This document shows positions 1 to 12,137 of a stretch of DNA of 64,000 nt, in pieces; the stretch's first letter is position 1; every line of letters begins with the position of its first letter. A program made the position numbers and the translations under genes. This DNA is from Nelumbo lutea. Taxonomy: Eukaryota > Streptophyta > Magnoliopsida > Proteales > Nelumbonaceae. Under the pieces are notes generated by a model. That model saw only the letters and a program-made list of their open reading frames with translations, did no database searches and was not told the DNA's origin. The DNA lies in the NCBI GenBank assembly GCA_022828595.1, contig JAKGHH010000002.1:77472383-77536382 (forward strand). The letters run 5' to 3'.

Positions 1-1410
1 TTTGGCTGCCTGGCGCTCTACCCTTTTGGCCGCATTGCGATTTGTAGGGAGGGTCTCATGTAGCAAGAAACTCGCGAGTAGGTCAATCCAGCTTAGCTCT
101 GCTTGAACGACAGGAGCGACATCCTCTGCCCCCTTGTGAATGCTAGGCCGAGGCAGGTCCTCTATGTACACGGTTCTCATGGTGATATCGCTGGTGATGG
201 CTAACCGGGACAGGGCATCGGCCTTAGCGTTCTCCGACCTCGGGATTTGCTTATATCGGAGGTCGTACTCGCTGAGCTCAACAACCCACTTCATCAATCG
301 ACTAGAGACCTCAGGCTTAAGTAAGAATTGCCTCAGAGGTTTGTTGGTGAGGAAGATAATAGTATGATCCTGGAAGTACAGATGGAGCTTCCGAGCTGCG
401 ATGACCAGTGCATAGGCTAGCTTCTCTATCTCTGGATATCTTGTCTCTGCTCCCTGCAATACTTTACTAACATAATAGATGGGTCGTTGGACCCGGTTTA
501 CTTCCTTTATCAGTACCGAGCTGACCACTTCGTCACTTGCCGAGAGGTACAATTCTAAAACATCGCCCTCTTCGGACTGGGTTAAGATTGACACACTAGC
601 GAGGTATTTCTTGAGCTCGTCAAATGCGAGCTGGCAGTCTTGGGTCCATTCGACCCCTTTACTTTCAATTGCCTTAAAGAAAGGCAAACAGCGGTATGCC
701 GACTTGGACATAAAGCGGCTTAGGGCGGCTACGCTACCATTCAACCTTTGAACCTCGTTCAACTTCTGGGGTGGTCTCATATCTAAGATGGCCTTAATCT
801 TACCTGGGTTGGCCTCAATGCCGTGTCGGTTAACGATGCATCTTAGAAATTTGCCCGAGATGACACCGAAGACACACTTGTTTGGATTCAACTTCATGTT
901 AAATTGTCGCAGAATTTGAAAGACAGAAAGCAAGTCTTGTATTAATTCGTGCGAGAATTGAGTTTTGATGATAATGTCATCTACATAACACTCTATTTTT
1001 CTGCTAATTAATGGCTCAAATAATTTATTTATAAGCCTTTGAAAGGTTACCCCAGCATTTTTCAACCCGAAGGGCATAACCTTATAACAATATAGACCAA
1101 ACTCTATGATGAAGGCAGCTTTTTCTTCGTTCGCTGGGTCCATCCTGATTTGGTTATAGCCCGAATAGGCATCTAAGAAACTCTGCAACTCATGCCTTGA
1201 GGTTGCATCCACCAGGCGGTCGATTCTATGGAGTGGGAAGCAGTCTTTTGGGCAGGCTCGGTTTAGGTCAGTGTAGTCGACGCACATGCGCCACTTGCTG
1301 TTAGCCTTCTTTACCAGAACGGGGTTGGCTACCCAGCTCAGGTAATGGACTTCTCTTATGAAGTCAGTTACGAGGAGCTTCGTGACCTCCTCGTCGACTG
1401 CTTTCCATCA
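1..1410 (-). pseudogene. pol: Reverse transcriptase and RNase H of the Tat element (partial)
   Basis: The minus strand is open from 1407 to the window edge. It starts just after a TGA at 1408-1410, where relatives have Arg (NLAPE-stop-WKAVDEEV). RT landmarks in order are WVANPVLVKKANSKWRMCVD, the palm motif SFLDAYSGYNQIRM, the LPFGL-like block MPFGLKNAG and the catalytic box CYVDDII (about 976-990). RNase H follows, with YYVSKVLQGAETRYPEIEKL and a C-terminal ENAKADALSRLA. The linker ELSWIDLLASFLLHE then leads towards integrase. Tat elements often carry a second, archaeal-type RNase H here and I do not see its core, so it may be deleted (inference). The CGA-to-TGA change fits CpG decay. Confidence 0.85.
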
Positions 1411-2158
1411 CTCCGGGGCTAGATTGCGTTTCTTCTGTCTAATGGGCCTAACTACAAGATCAGTATTGAGCTTGTGAGTTATAAGACTAGGGTCTATACC
1501 GGGCATCTCTACCGCGGACTATGAAAAAACATCTAAGTTTTGAAGTAGGAAACTTACTAGTTTAGATCGCAGGGGTTCCTGGACTGAAGCACCGATCTGA
1601 AGTGTCCGAGCTGGGTCTTCTGCTGAATTTGGAATGACAATTGTTTCTTCCGTGGGTACAACTCGTTCTTCGCCTTGCTCCGTAGGTGTTCCCCTTGAGG
1701 GCGGCAACATAGTACTTGCGAGACTCAAGTTGGTTGCCCCGCACTACCCCTACTCTAAAGTTTGTAGGGAACTTCATTGCCAAATGATAAGTGGAGACCA
1801 CCGCCCGTAGGACATGGGTGATCGGATGGCCTATTATGGCATTGTACGGGGAGGGGGTCGCGACCACCAAGAAGTCATGGTTGAGTTTGACTACACTAGG
1901 CCATGTGCCAACTTCCACAAGTACTATTATTTTCCCGAGGGGCCTGATTTCTTCTCTGCTGAAGCCCACCAAGGGAGTATTAGCGTGCCTCAAGTCACTT
2001 CTCTGCAACTGAAGCTGGTTGAATGCGGCTTTGAAGAGGATATCTGCTGAGCTACCTGAGTCAATGAGGACGCGCCTGACCTCGAAAATGTTGATCCTTA
2101 CTTTTATGACGAGCGCGTCATCGTGGGGGTAGATGACCCCACGCGCATCATCCTCCAT
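1411..2158 (-). pseudogene. Aspartic protease and pre-RT linker of the Tat element
   Basis: The frame from 2158 downward carries the retropepsin core: LIDSGSSADILF with the catalytic Asp at about residue 33, and the second motif IIGHPITHVLRAVVSTYH, where the usual GRP is GHP. The family processes the gag-pol polyprotein. Near 1700 the reading shifts frame. The continuing frame 1519-1728 holds the linker that should join RT, ending NLDVFS at a TAG (1519-1521) where relatives have Trp. The next stretch, beginning MPGIDPSLITHK, is RT N-terminal linker. One frameshift and two stops make it non-functional. Confidence 0.8.
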
Positions 2159-2326
2159 AAAGAAGATTGATTCCTTTGTCTTTGGCCGCTTAGGAGGATT
2201 CTACTCTTCTCTAGCAGCCTTGCGAACTGATGTCCGAGCTGCCACCGAGGTACAACCCACAACGATCGAGCCTCCGACTATCATGTGGATGGTGCCCCGA
2301 ACTGGCCTCTCTTCCAGAGGCTGCCT

Positions 2327-2740
<414 letters not shown>

Positions 2741-4263
2741 TATAGGGGGTCAAAACGGCTGACCCGACTTTGCCCCCCGAGCTACGTCCTTCTTCTTTCG
2801 GCTGTCTCCTTGGATGGAAAGTTCTCCTTCTCTCTTTCTCTTCTCGGGTGCCCTCTCGCCCTTCTGATTGATCTCTTCTTCCGTGGCTATGAACCATCTA
2901 CGAGCTTGAGGAATTCAGTTATGGTTGCCGACTGGTTGACAATCATGTGTCACTTGAATTCCTTGTGCGTCGCGCCCTTCCTGGCTGCTGCAAGGCACAC
3001 TGTGGGGTCCAAGCACGGTATCTCCATGCATGCATCATTGAACCGCTTAATATAGCCTCGGATGGACTCTCTCTCTCTCTGGACTATGTTGAGAAGACTT
3101 TCCTCAGTTCGCAGGCACCGCTTGCTGGTGACGAAGTGGGACGTGAAGGCTTGCGCAAACTGCGCCCAACTTCTTATCGATCCAGGTGCAAGGTTTCGTT
3201 ACAATGTGCGGGCCACTCCTCTGAAAGTGGTGGAGAAAGCCACGCACATGCAAGACTCATTGGCCCTCGCCAGGTGCATCTGTGATTGGAAAGTGTCTAC
3301 ATGATCATTCGGGTCGAATGACCCGTCATATTTATCGAGAGGGGGAAGCTTGAAGTCCTTGGGCATTGGAACAACTAGGATCTTGGGAGACAGGGGGGAT
3401 GGAATAGAAAGGAGGGGAGCTTTAACTTCACCCGAGCTTACCTCTTCCCTGCCTCTGAGCTCGGGTAGGTTGTGGGTGGTAGTTTGGCGAGCTCGGCGGT
3501 GACATCTTTGCTTCTTGGCAGGCCCCACATTGGTGTTGCTCACCTCCGTACTGTTAGGAATAGTTTGCATAGGAAGCAGCTCGGGCTGCTGGTGATGACT
3601 GCAGATAGAGGGGTTCTGTTTAGAGTCTACAGCCAGGATCTCGAACCGGTTCTCTAGAAGTGGGGCTTCGAACTTCGAGTGCTGGGGTGATGTAGACTTG
3701 ACGAGTTGGGGTCCTCCCAACCTGACTGCCCGTGGTGAGACCGGAGTGGTTGGTCTTTCCTTTCTGCCGTGGGAGGAGGCTTGGCTCTTAGGGGGGTTCT
3801 GGGAAGCTTTTCCTTGGCGAGAAGGGTGTTCATCCTGGCGGCGAGACCTAGCTTGCCGTGAGGCTATGTGCCAAGGAGGGAGCTGAGGCTGAGGCTGAGG
3901 CAGCTGAGGGAACTGCTGCTGATAGTGATATTGAGAGACTTGGTGCAACACTTGTTGCTGGTAGAGCTGGAACTGCTGAAACTGCTGCATCTGGGCTTGC
4001 ATGGCCCGCATGGACTGCACCAGGTTGTCGAGTTGGCTCTGGCTTGTCATCGGAAGAACAACAATTGGTTCAGCAAAGGTTGTCTCAATAGAGAGGGGAA
4101 GGGGAACACTCATAGGCGCCATTGCTCGTGGCACGTTCAGGCTAGGGACTCCATCCACCGAAAGGGGAATGGTGAACTGCCCAATGTAGACCATGGGGAC
4201 TTGTAGTTGTTCCCTGGCGATGTCCATCTCCATGCTATGTCCGACATTGCTTGAAGAAGCCAT
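2741..4263 (-). pseudogene. gag: Gag of the Tat element
   Basis: An ATG at 4263 opens a frame to 3199. It starts MASSSNVGHSMEMDIAREQ, passes through a Gln-rich coiled-coil-like stretch (about residues 85-130) and a basic Pro/Arg-rich linker, and reaches the conserved gag core at LPPLDKYDGSFDPNDH. The core is cut by a frameshift near 3200. Homology resumes in other frames down to about 2760, with QRERESIRGYIKRFNDACM and a later TGA near 2955. The start is well placed: it lies about 55 bp downstream of the primer-binding site. Capsid function is lost. Confidence 0.82.
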
Positions 4264-4318
4264 GAATGCTGAGTTTTCAGAAAAGAAGGGACTGTGAAAG
4301 CTTAGAGGAAGGCTTTTA

Positions 4319-4342
4319 GAAGCGTTCCCGCAGATGGCGCCA
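4319..4342 (-). other. Primer-binding site of the Tat element
   Basis: On the minus strand TTTGGCGCCATCTGCGGGAA directly follows the LTR end (CCATCA). The TGGCGCC start is typical of Ty3/gypsy minus-strand primer sites. The exact tRNA cannot be named from this degenerate copy. Confidence 0.75.
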
Positions 4343-4344
4343 AA

Positions 4345-5190
4345 TGATGGTGTGCAATCCGGTCACTCCTAGCTGGCACTTGTGTGGCTACAAAAAGGTA
4401 CCTGAGATAGAGAAGATGAGGGACCCCGGGGGCTTGCCTGGCGGGAACACTCCAACGCTTAAGTTAGAGTTCTGTGAAAGATGCAAGGAGAGGAAGAAAG
4501 CTAAGAGTGCATATAGCGCAAGTATTAGAAAATTACCTTTGTCCTTTGGGATTGGGCTACTTATAACAGAACTCTGTCGAATCAAGTCCACCTACCTCTA
4601 ATAGGGCAGGTTTAACCGCCACTGTCGTCCTGTCGCAGCCATTACAGCCAGGGCTGGGGTGGCACGCACGGGGCCGTCGTTGCAGGGTATGTACTTGTCT
4701 GGTGTAAGACACCTTCTAAAGGTGGCAGGCACAACAGTGTTTGGTGAGAGACGTGGTTGCAGTCTCTAGGTTTGTCAGGTACGGTGGTCGGGCAGGAGGC
4801 CTTCTTGTGATGTGCCAAACTGCTCTTTTGCGAGCTATACCGAGCTGTCTAGACCGAGGTGTCTCTACGTTGGGGTATCTAGAGGCGGATTGGGGTGTTC
4901 CTGTTTGGGAGTGGCCTAAAATCCACTGGGAGGAGCTCGAGCATTAGGAAAGGTTAGGGGGCCTCAAGCTCGGAGGTAGCTCGGAGCACCTCAGCCTTGG
5001 GAAGGAGGTGCAAGCCAGGCGGCTCTCGGCGAGTAGCCTAACCCGCCGAGTTGCCAGACTAAACTCGGTGAGCCATTTCCACCGAGTTGCAGTTGCGCTT
5101 GCTGTGCTGTTACGCTGAGTCATCGCTTGAGCAAGGTCATGCCCACGTGTACCCGTGCTACGAGGTCGGGCCAAATCACCCTCCATCACT
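4345..5190 (-). repeat. 5' LTR of the Tat element (outer end approximate)
   Basis: The inner end is fixed by the TG at 4345 abutting the primer site. The minus strand has a TATA-like TTATAAGTAG near 4565 and the phrase AACTTAAGCGTTGGAGTG near 4460, a motif often found close to the 3' end of Tat LTRs. The outer end is set only by where the TNT1-like copia leader seems to begin, so it may be off by 100 bp or more. Confidence 0.6.
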
Positions 5191-5321
5191 TTGTATTTGA
5201 TTATTTGTTTCATTATTGCATGATTGATGTTTGTGGTTAAGATCTCTTTGATTTGCACAAGGAAAATATAGGGATTATTCCCAACAAACTAGTATCATAA
5301 CACTTGGATCTTGTGTAAATC

Positions 5322-6138
5322 ATGGAAGGAGGTTCAATTAGAATGATTTTATTGAATGGAAGAAACGGATCTCTCTTGAAACCAAAAATGGAGGATTTGC
5401 TGCTCTGTAGAGATTTGTATGCACCTATGAGAGGTAATAATGGCAAATATGAGAAGAAAAGCAATTGCTTTTATTAGACAATGGTTGGATGATAGTCTAT
5501 CATCTTGTAGCAAATGAAATCTCAACTATTCCACTTTGGTACAAGTTGGAAGAATTGTATGAGAAGAAAACCATTGGCAATAAGGCTTTCATAATTAGAA
5601 AGCTTGTAAATTTAAAGTACAAGGAAGGTACCTCCATCACTAAACACTTGAATCAAATGCAAAATATTGTAAACCAATTATCTTCAATGAATATGGTGTT
5701 GGATGATGAGATTTAAGCTCTATTATTACTTAGCTCATTACTAGAAAGTTTGGAAACACTTGTGGTATCTCTCAGTAACTTTGCACCCGATAGAATAGTG
5801 ACAATAAACATGGTAATGAGAAGTTTGCTCAATGAAGAAATTAGAAGAAAATCAATGGACCCAAAACTAGATGCTCTCCTTATAGAAAGCTGGGTAGAAG
5901 CCAAAGCAGAGGTCTACATAACCATGACAAGTCTAGAGGCAAGTCCAAATCAAGGAAAGATATTACATGCTTTCATTGCAAGAAACAAGGCCATTACAAG
6001 AGTGAGCATCGGAAACTCAAGAGAGACAACAAGAAAGAAAGGAAAGAAAGTAAAAGAGATGAAGAAAAGGGCACAACTACAGTTACATGTGGAGATATTA
6101 TTGTTCTCACAGATTGTGAAGAGTCGTGCATTAATTTA
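5322..6138 (+). pseudogene. gag: Gag of the TNT1-like copia
   Basis: An ATG at 5322 begins MEGGSIRMILLNGRNGSLLK, the usual N-terminus of copia gags of this type, and soon meets a TAG near 5473. The frame then carries IPLWYKLEELYEKKTIGNKA and YKEGTSITKHLNQMQNIVNQ, the UBN2-type gag core. Around 5950-6030 a zinc knuckle CFHCKKQGHYKSEHRKL is readable, with the last Cys replaced by His. Several stops and frameshifts destroy it. Confidence 0.75.
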
Positions 6139-7530
6139 GCATGTCATGACACATATTGGATTGTTGATACGGGTGGGTGCTTTCTATCATGCTACTCCTC
6201 ACAAGGAATATTTTATCTCTTACAATACAAGTGATTTTGTTGTTGAGAGAATGGGGAACACTAGAACTTCCAAAATTGTGGGGATGGGTGATATTTATCT
6301 TGAATTGACATAGGTTGCAAATTAGTTCTCAAGGATGTCAAACATGTTCCAGATCTCTGCTTAAATCTGATTTTAGATGAGAATCTAGATGAAGAAGGAT
6401 TTAATAACCAATTTGGAAATGGAAAATGGAGACTTTCCAAGGGGTCTCTAGTGGTAGAAAAAGGCAATAGGTGCTGCACTCTATATCGTACATAGGGACA
6501 TGTTTGCAAAGGTGAAATGAACATGATGGAGAAGGAAGTTTCTACAGAACTGTGGCATAGACGATTGAGTCACATGAGGAGAAGGGAATGCAAATTCTTG
6601 CCAAGAAAAATCTGTTAATTGTCATGAAAGGTATACACATTTTAATATTTGCATTCATTGCTTAGCTAGTAAACAAAATAGAGTTTCATTGCAAAACTCT
6701 CATCATCGATGAAAGCTTGCTTTAGAACTGATTCATTCTGATGTTTGTGGACCTATGAAAGTCAAAACTCTTTGTTACTTTGAAATCTAAAGACTAAGTA
6801 CTAGATGTCTTTAAAGTTTTTCATGCTATGGTTGAAAGAGAGACAGGTAAACCTCTCAAGTGTGTTCGTATTGACAATGGTGGTGAGTATGAAGGTTCAT
6901 TTCAGAATTATTGTAAAAACCATGGAATTTGACATGAGCAATCAGTCCCTAAGACTCCATAGCAAAATGGTGTAGCTGAGAGAATGTATCGCACCATTCT
7001 AGAGAGAGTTAGATGCACGTTGCCACAAGCAAAGTTGCCAAGCTGGTATTGGGGAGAAGCGATTGATATGGCTGTGTACTTGATTAATTTGTCTCATATA
7101 GTTCCTTTGAATGGTGATGTTGTTGAAAGGGTATGGACATGAAAAGATATTTCCTATGATCATCTCAAGGTATTTGGTTGTACGGCCTTTGTGCATATAC
7201 CCAAGGATGAATAGTTTAAGCTTGATGACAAAACCAAGCAGTGTGTTTTCTTGGGATATGCAGATGAAAAGTTTGGTTACAAGTTATGGGATCCAATGGG
7301 AAAGAAAATCATCAAAAGTAGAGATGTGGTTTTTTTTTGAAAACCAAACAACTAAAGACTTTGAAAAAATTGAGAAGCCTCAAGCAGATGATGGTGAACT
7401 TGCAGACTTGGATCCAATGTCTCCTCCCTATGGTATACAAAAATGATGGTGGAGATGTGTTACAAGAAAATGTGAACTCAGAAAATAATGAGAATGTTCC
7501 CAATGGAAATGATGAATAGGGGGAGTAGCC
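6139..7530 (+). pseudogene. Protease and integrase of the TNT1-like copia
   Basis: Readable in pieces across frames. The protease active site WIVDTG (about 6160) is followed after a 1-nt shift by the block containing YHATPHKEYF. The pre-integrase finger region lies at 6540-6720 and LIHSDVCGPMKVKT at about 6730. A core-domain DNGGEYEG equivalent lies near 6875 and QNGVAERM near 6962. The C-terminal block DPMGKKIIKSRDVVFFEN is at about 7290. Every part has stops or indels, so it is a relic. Confidence 0.7.
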
Positions 7531-7555
7531 CCCTCAAGAAACACCAACTGAATTA

Positions 7556-8478
7556 AGAAAATCAATTAGGGAACATCGACCACCGGGAAAATATCCACCA
7601 AATGAATACATAATGCTTCAGATGCAGGTGAACAAGAAAGCTATCATAAGGCTCAAGAAAGTGAGCACAAGAAATAATGGTTCAAGGCTATGTAAGAGGA
7701 GATGAACTCTTTGCATAATAATCATACCTATGATTTGATGGAACTACCTAAGGGTAAGAAGTCACTCTAGAACAAATGGGTATACAGGTTAAAGCATGAA
7801 GATAGGAGCTCGCAACCAAAGTACAAGGCAAGATTTGTTGTGAAGAAATTTGAACAAAAAAAGGGCATCGATTTTGATGAAATTTTCTCTTTAGTAGTAA
7901 AAATGTCATCAATACGTATTGCATTATGCTTGAATTTGAGTATGGATTTGGAGGTTGAACAATTAGAGGTCAAAATGACTTTTCTCCACAGTGACTTGGA
8001 AGAAGACATCTACATGGAACAACCGGAAGGATTTGAAGTCAAAGGAAAAGAACATATGGTTTACAAGTTAAGGAAGAGTTTGTATGGATTGAAATAAGCT
8101 CCAAGGCAATGGTATCGAAAGTTCAAATCATTTATAACAAAGCATGGGTACTGTAAAATAACTTCAGATCATTGTGTTTTCACTAAGTATTTTTCTAGTG
8201 ATGATTTTATCATTATTTTGCTATATGTTGATGACATGTTGATTGTTGGCCAAGATAAGACAAAAATTCATAGGTTAAAAGCAATTAAGAAAGTCTTTCT
8301 CCATGAAGGACTTAGGTCCAACTCAATAAACCTTGGGTATGAAAATCTCATGTGATACAAAATCCAAGAGATTATGGTTGTCACAAGAAAGTTACATAGA
8401 AAAGGTGCTTGAGAGATTTTGCATGGATAAAAGCAAAACTGATTAGTACTCCATTGGCAAAACATTTCAAATTGTTTG
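7556..8478 (+). pseudogene. pol: Reverse transcriptase of the TNT1-like copia, N-terminal part
   Basis: The frame carries MELPKGKKSL, then a TAG in place of Trp, then KWVYRLKHEDRSSQ and KYKARFVVKKFEQKKGIDFD. Further on are DLEVEQLEVKMTFLHSDLEE, SLYGLK with a TAA replacing Gln, and the catalytic box LLYVDDMLIVG (about 8218-8250). A frameshift follows near 8310. Homology stops at the insertion at 8484 and resumes at 11690. Confidence 0.85.
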
Positions 8479-8483
8479 GTGAT

Positions 8484-11400
8484 TGTCAACACTATTTTTG
8501 CTCGGTCCGCCACCTGAGTCTCCAATTCACCCCAAACACTTGATCAGACTCTTCCAACATCTCCGAAACAACCAAACACCCGAAAAAACCCAAATTTCAC
8601 CCCGAGAGCCCTCAAATCCACCGTTAAACCTACATGATACCTATTCGATGGCCCCTGATCAACCCCACTCACACCTTAACCATTAGATCAGACATAACCA
8701 TCAGACCCGAGACATCCCAAACACCTACCCATGAAATTTGAATTCAAGATTCCTTTGTTCACCCGTCCATCAAACAAAGATTCTGTTTCGACCATTCTCG
8801 CACCTACAACACATATCCACTTTATCTGATCACCTCTAAGCCAATCAAACTTTTCCAATCATCCCAGAATACCCATAAAATCCTACATACAAAATTCCAG
8901 CCAAAAACACTTTCATTTACCCTTGATCACACAAAGATTTTATTTCAAGGCTTTAGGTTTATCGGATTCCAAGGTTGCCCGATCCGGGCCCAGTTGGCTC
9001 AATCTGATTTTACCAATCATCTTAGACTACCCAAAACTACCTTTATTTTCCCTTTCATCACATAAAGGTTCCATTTTGAGCCTGTAGATTAACCGAATCG
9101 AACCCCTTCTAGATCTACCCAATTTGTGCCTAGTCAGATTAATCTGACCTGCTAATCAACACAGAATGTCCGAAAACCCCACCCTATAAAATTTCAGCCA
9201 AAAATTCACCCGCTAACCCTTCTATCCAAAAAGATTCTATTTTAGTCAATTTTGTTAGCTACCCACCATCGAACCAAACCCAGTTTAACCCTTTAATCCC
9301 CTTTTGACCCGCGTGAATAAAACCATCAGCCTCCCCCAAATTTTGTAAGAATTTACGAAGCCGCGCCTGGGTCTTCTTTAAAAATAGACCTAGGCGCTTC
9401 ATTTTGTGGGGAGAAGAGCTGAGAGAGAGAGGGGGCGAAATAAGAGGGAGAACGAGAAGAGAGTTCAGAGAGGAGAAGAGAGTTCAGAGAGGAGAAGAGA
9501 ATTCAGAGAGAGAGTGAGGTAGAAGAGAGAGCGAGAAGAGAGTTCAGAGGAGGAAGAGATCGTCGTCACCTTTGCTCCACAGTGACGACGAATCGGACGT
9601 AATTCGCTGCCATGGACGATTACCAGAAGTATTTCGGCACACCCTTGCCCTTCCTGTTAACCCTGTCCCAGAAACTCTCACCAGTACCAGTCGTTACTAA
9701 CAGTATCAGTCGAACTCAGGCCGAAATACCCATTCGGATTGATGCAATTCCATCGGTAATTCCTTTTCCTCTCATTGTTTTAATGCTCGACTGACACCAT
9801 CCTCTGCTCAAATGCGATACTCAACCGTTTACATTATCTGTGCTACCACTTTTATATGGCGTTCCTCAGGTTCTGCTCTGTTTTCTTTTTGGTATTCTAT
9901 TTTATTTTCGTTCATTGGTAATCAGTAGTTTAATTTCCGTTCTTAGTTTTTTTTTTTTTTTTTTGTGTTTTCTGTTAGGCAGTATAGGGTCTGAGTTCTT
10001 GGTATAGCTTGATGTTGGGATCGCCCTAGACTCCCTCTGTTTTTTTATTTGATGTTTCCATGATTGAACGTTGATTGGTTCTTCTTCCCTTGTCCTCCAT
10101 TCCACCTAATGTGATTACGACAGTATCAGTTTTGTTTACTTCTTTTTCCCTAATTGCTAGATATTGATTAGTTCTGATTATGCATTCCCCATTTCAGTTT
10201 GTTTGAGTGCAGGTTGAGTAATCCTCACCTTGTTTTGCTGTCTTAAGAAGGTAGAATTAGACCTCTCTCGCATAAAAGGAATGTTGTATTAACGAAGGGA
10301 GTAGGGGTTTGGATTTGTTTGTATACTACGCTGATTGCAGGGGGATGGCAAGAGAAAAAAAAAGGAAGGGGCCATTTCACAGGGTTGTGGCACTTGGATC
10401 AGTTGTCTCTATTGTTAATCTTCTACTGAAAAATCATCGTTGCTTTCCCTATTCTGCATGATAATTAGTACTACTGGTATCATTTTTTTTGCTTCCTTTC
10501 TTTCTTTATTGAAATTGTATTCATCCTCATAACTGTGCGGTTGCTCTGTTTTATTTCATATCGAAGGTTGAATCGGGATCTGGGGCGAACTGATAATTCC
10601 AGAACTGTGTTTTATTTTACTTTATTTTCTTTCATTTCATGATCCTTGGTATGTAGCCTATCCTAGTCTTTCTTCCTTGATGACTCCGTATAATTCAGTA
10701 TTTTTCAAGAGGAGTCTCAATGCTATTTTGTGATTCACTGAACGCTGTATCAGCCATGGTTGTGAAGAACGCCATTCCCATGTCTTTGTTTCATCGCTTG
10801 CTAATCTCTAGTTTGCTTCGTATGATTTCTTCTCAGATGGCCAATTCCGTGGGGAGATGTCCAACTTGGGTTCGTCCTGTGAAACATCAACGAAAACAAG
10901 TGGTTGTCAGTATTTTGTCGAGTAGAGGGAAGAGTAAAAAAAAAAATAAAATAAAATAAAATATAATGATAAAGAATTAGAGGGAGGAAGAATAGAACTG
11001 AAAGGGATGAAAGGGGACAGTGACCGGGAAAAGTCATGGGTGAGCTTCGCATTTGCAGGTTCAGAGTGAGAAAATGATGACGAGCCAGAGAGAGCAAGCT
11101 AAACTAAGGAAAAAGAAAGAAAAAGTAGTAATAACTAAATCATGAATAAATTGAGCCAAGGAATATGCAAACAAGCCAAAGGTAGAGAAATACATAAAAA
11201 AAGAAAAAAAATAAAGAATTTAAAATAAATGAAATAAATAAAATATGAAAAAAAGGTAATTTCATATAACAAAATAACAAAAGGTTTTGTAGGGAAATAA
11301 AAAAGAAGAAATATAAAAATTAAAGCAAAAAAAGGGGGATAAATAAAAAAAAGTGATAGAGCAAATTATCCTTTATATTTGTATTTTTGGTTGTTCTTTA

Positions 11401-11684
11401 TTATCAATTTCCTTAACCGTTCTTTTGTGTCTATGCCTGTTTAGTACCGTATGTAGGCCTTATCTATTGGACCCGGGAGAGGGGTGCCTAACCCCTCTCC
11501 TCTCCCTGCCAGGTTTTACACGGACTGGTTGGACCAGTGCCTGGGCTTTGGAGTCATTAGCAAAACAAAACACACTTTTTGATGTTAATATCGGAGGTCC
11601 CATCACCTCCATTTTCGTATTTGATGGGTGGTGATTCCATTTCAGCCCAAGTGGCAAAGTGAACCGGTTTTTCCGATGTTCACA
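8484..11684. mobile_element. 3.2-kb solo-LTR-like insertion
   Basis: The insert starts TGTCAACACTATT and ends GATGTTCACA, so it has TG...CA ends. It is flanked by GTGAT (8479-8483) and ATGAT (11685-11689), a 5-bp target duplication with one mismatch. Removing it rejoins the copia RT frame as F-G-D-Q-R-P-K-H-E. Inside I see no coding domain. A TATA-like TTTAAAAATAG (about 9376) sits just before a GA-rich tract (9418-9560), and A-rich DNA fills 10936-11350. Plus orientation fits these marks. Likely a large gypsy solo LTR or a short non-autonomous LTR element. Confidence 0.65.
9418..9560 (+). repeat. GA-rich tandem repeat in the solo LTR
   Basis: About five imperfect copies of a ~20-bp unit containing GAGAAGAGAGTTCAGAGAG, directly after the TATA-like site. 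Purine-rich on the plus strand only, as in a 5' leader. Confidence 0.85.
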
Positions 11685-11689
11685 ATGAT

Positions 11690-12137
11690 CAACGTCCAAA
11701 GCATGAGAAGGAAATAGGAGAAATGAAGAACATTCCCTATGCCTCTGCCATAGGAAGTTTTATGTATGCTATGGTTTATACTAGAATGGACATAGCACAT
11801 TCAGTTGGTGTGGTTAGTAGATTTCTTTCCAATCCAAGCAAAGAGCATTGGCTAGCAGTGATGTGGGTCCTCAAGTATGTTTGTGTTTTGGTGGTGGTAA
11901 ACTTATACTTGAAGGGTTTACAGATGTTGATATGGCAGGTGACATTGACTTTAAAAAATCTATATTAGGTTTCTTGTTCACTTTTACTAGGGGAGCAATG
12001 TCATGGAAGTCCAAGTTGCAAAAAAGTGTAGTCTTGTCAACTATAGATGCTCAATACATAGTTGTCATAGAGTCTTGCAAAGAGATATTGTGGATGAAAA
12101 GGTTCTTATGAGCTTTGGACTGACAAGAAACCAAGTG
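11690..12137 (+). pseudogene. RT C-terminus and RNase H of the TNT1-like copia
   Basis: Starts right after the insertion's target duplication. It reads GEMKNIPYASAIGSFMYAMV, RMDIAHSVGVVSRFL and NPSKEHWLAVMWVLKY, then a frameshift near 11885. The shifted frame gives EGFTDVDMAGDIDFKKS and MSWKSKLQKSVVLSTIDAQY, the RNase H core with its TDAD and STTEAEY blocks mutated. It ends KEILWMKRFL followed by TGA. The last RNase H block and the 3' LTR are missing. Confidence 0.85.

Larger units (their letters stand above)
5260..12137 (+). mobile_element. Ty1/copia TNT1-like (Tork) element, decayed and split by an insertion
   Basis: The order is LTR end, primer site (5290-5306, TAGTATCATAACACTTGG, a mutated initiator-Met site), gag, protease, integrase, RT and RNase H. 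The frame is broken many times. An LTR-like insertion at 8484-11684 separates RT from its C-terminus and RNase H. The 3' end is lost at about 12137, where unrelated DNA starts. Block order and wording (FEQKKGIDFDEIFS, YMEQPEGFEVKGKEHMV) place it near TNT1/Tork. Confidence 0.85.

Noticed and set aside
9612..9794. Short frame starting MDDYQKYFGTPLPF after the GA-rich leader
   Set aside because: Only about 60 codons with no recognised domain, inside a solo-LTR-like insertion. Not supported as a gene.
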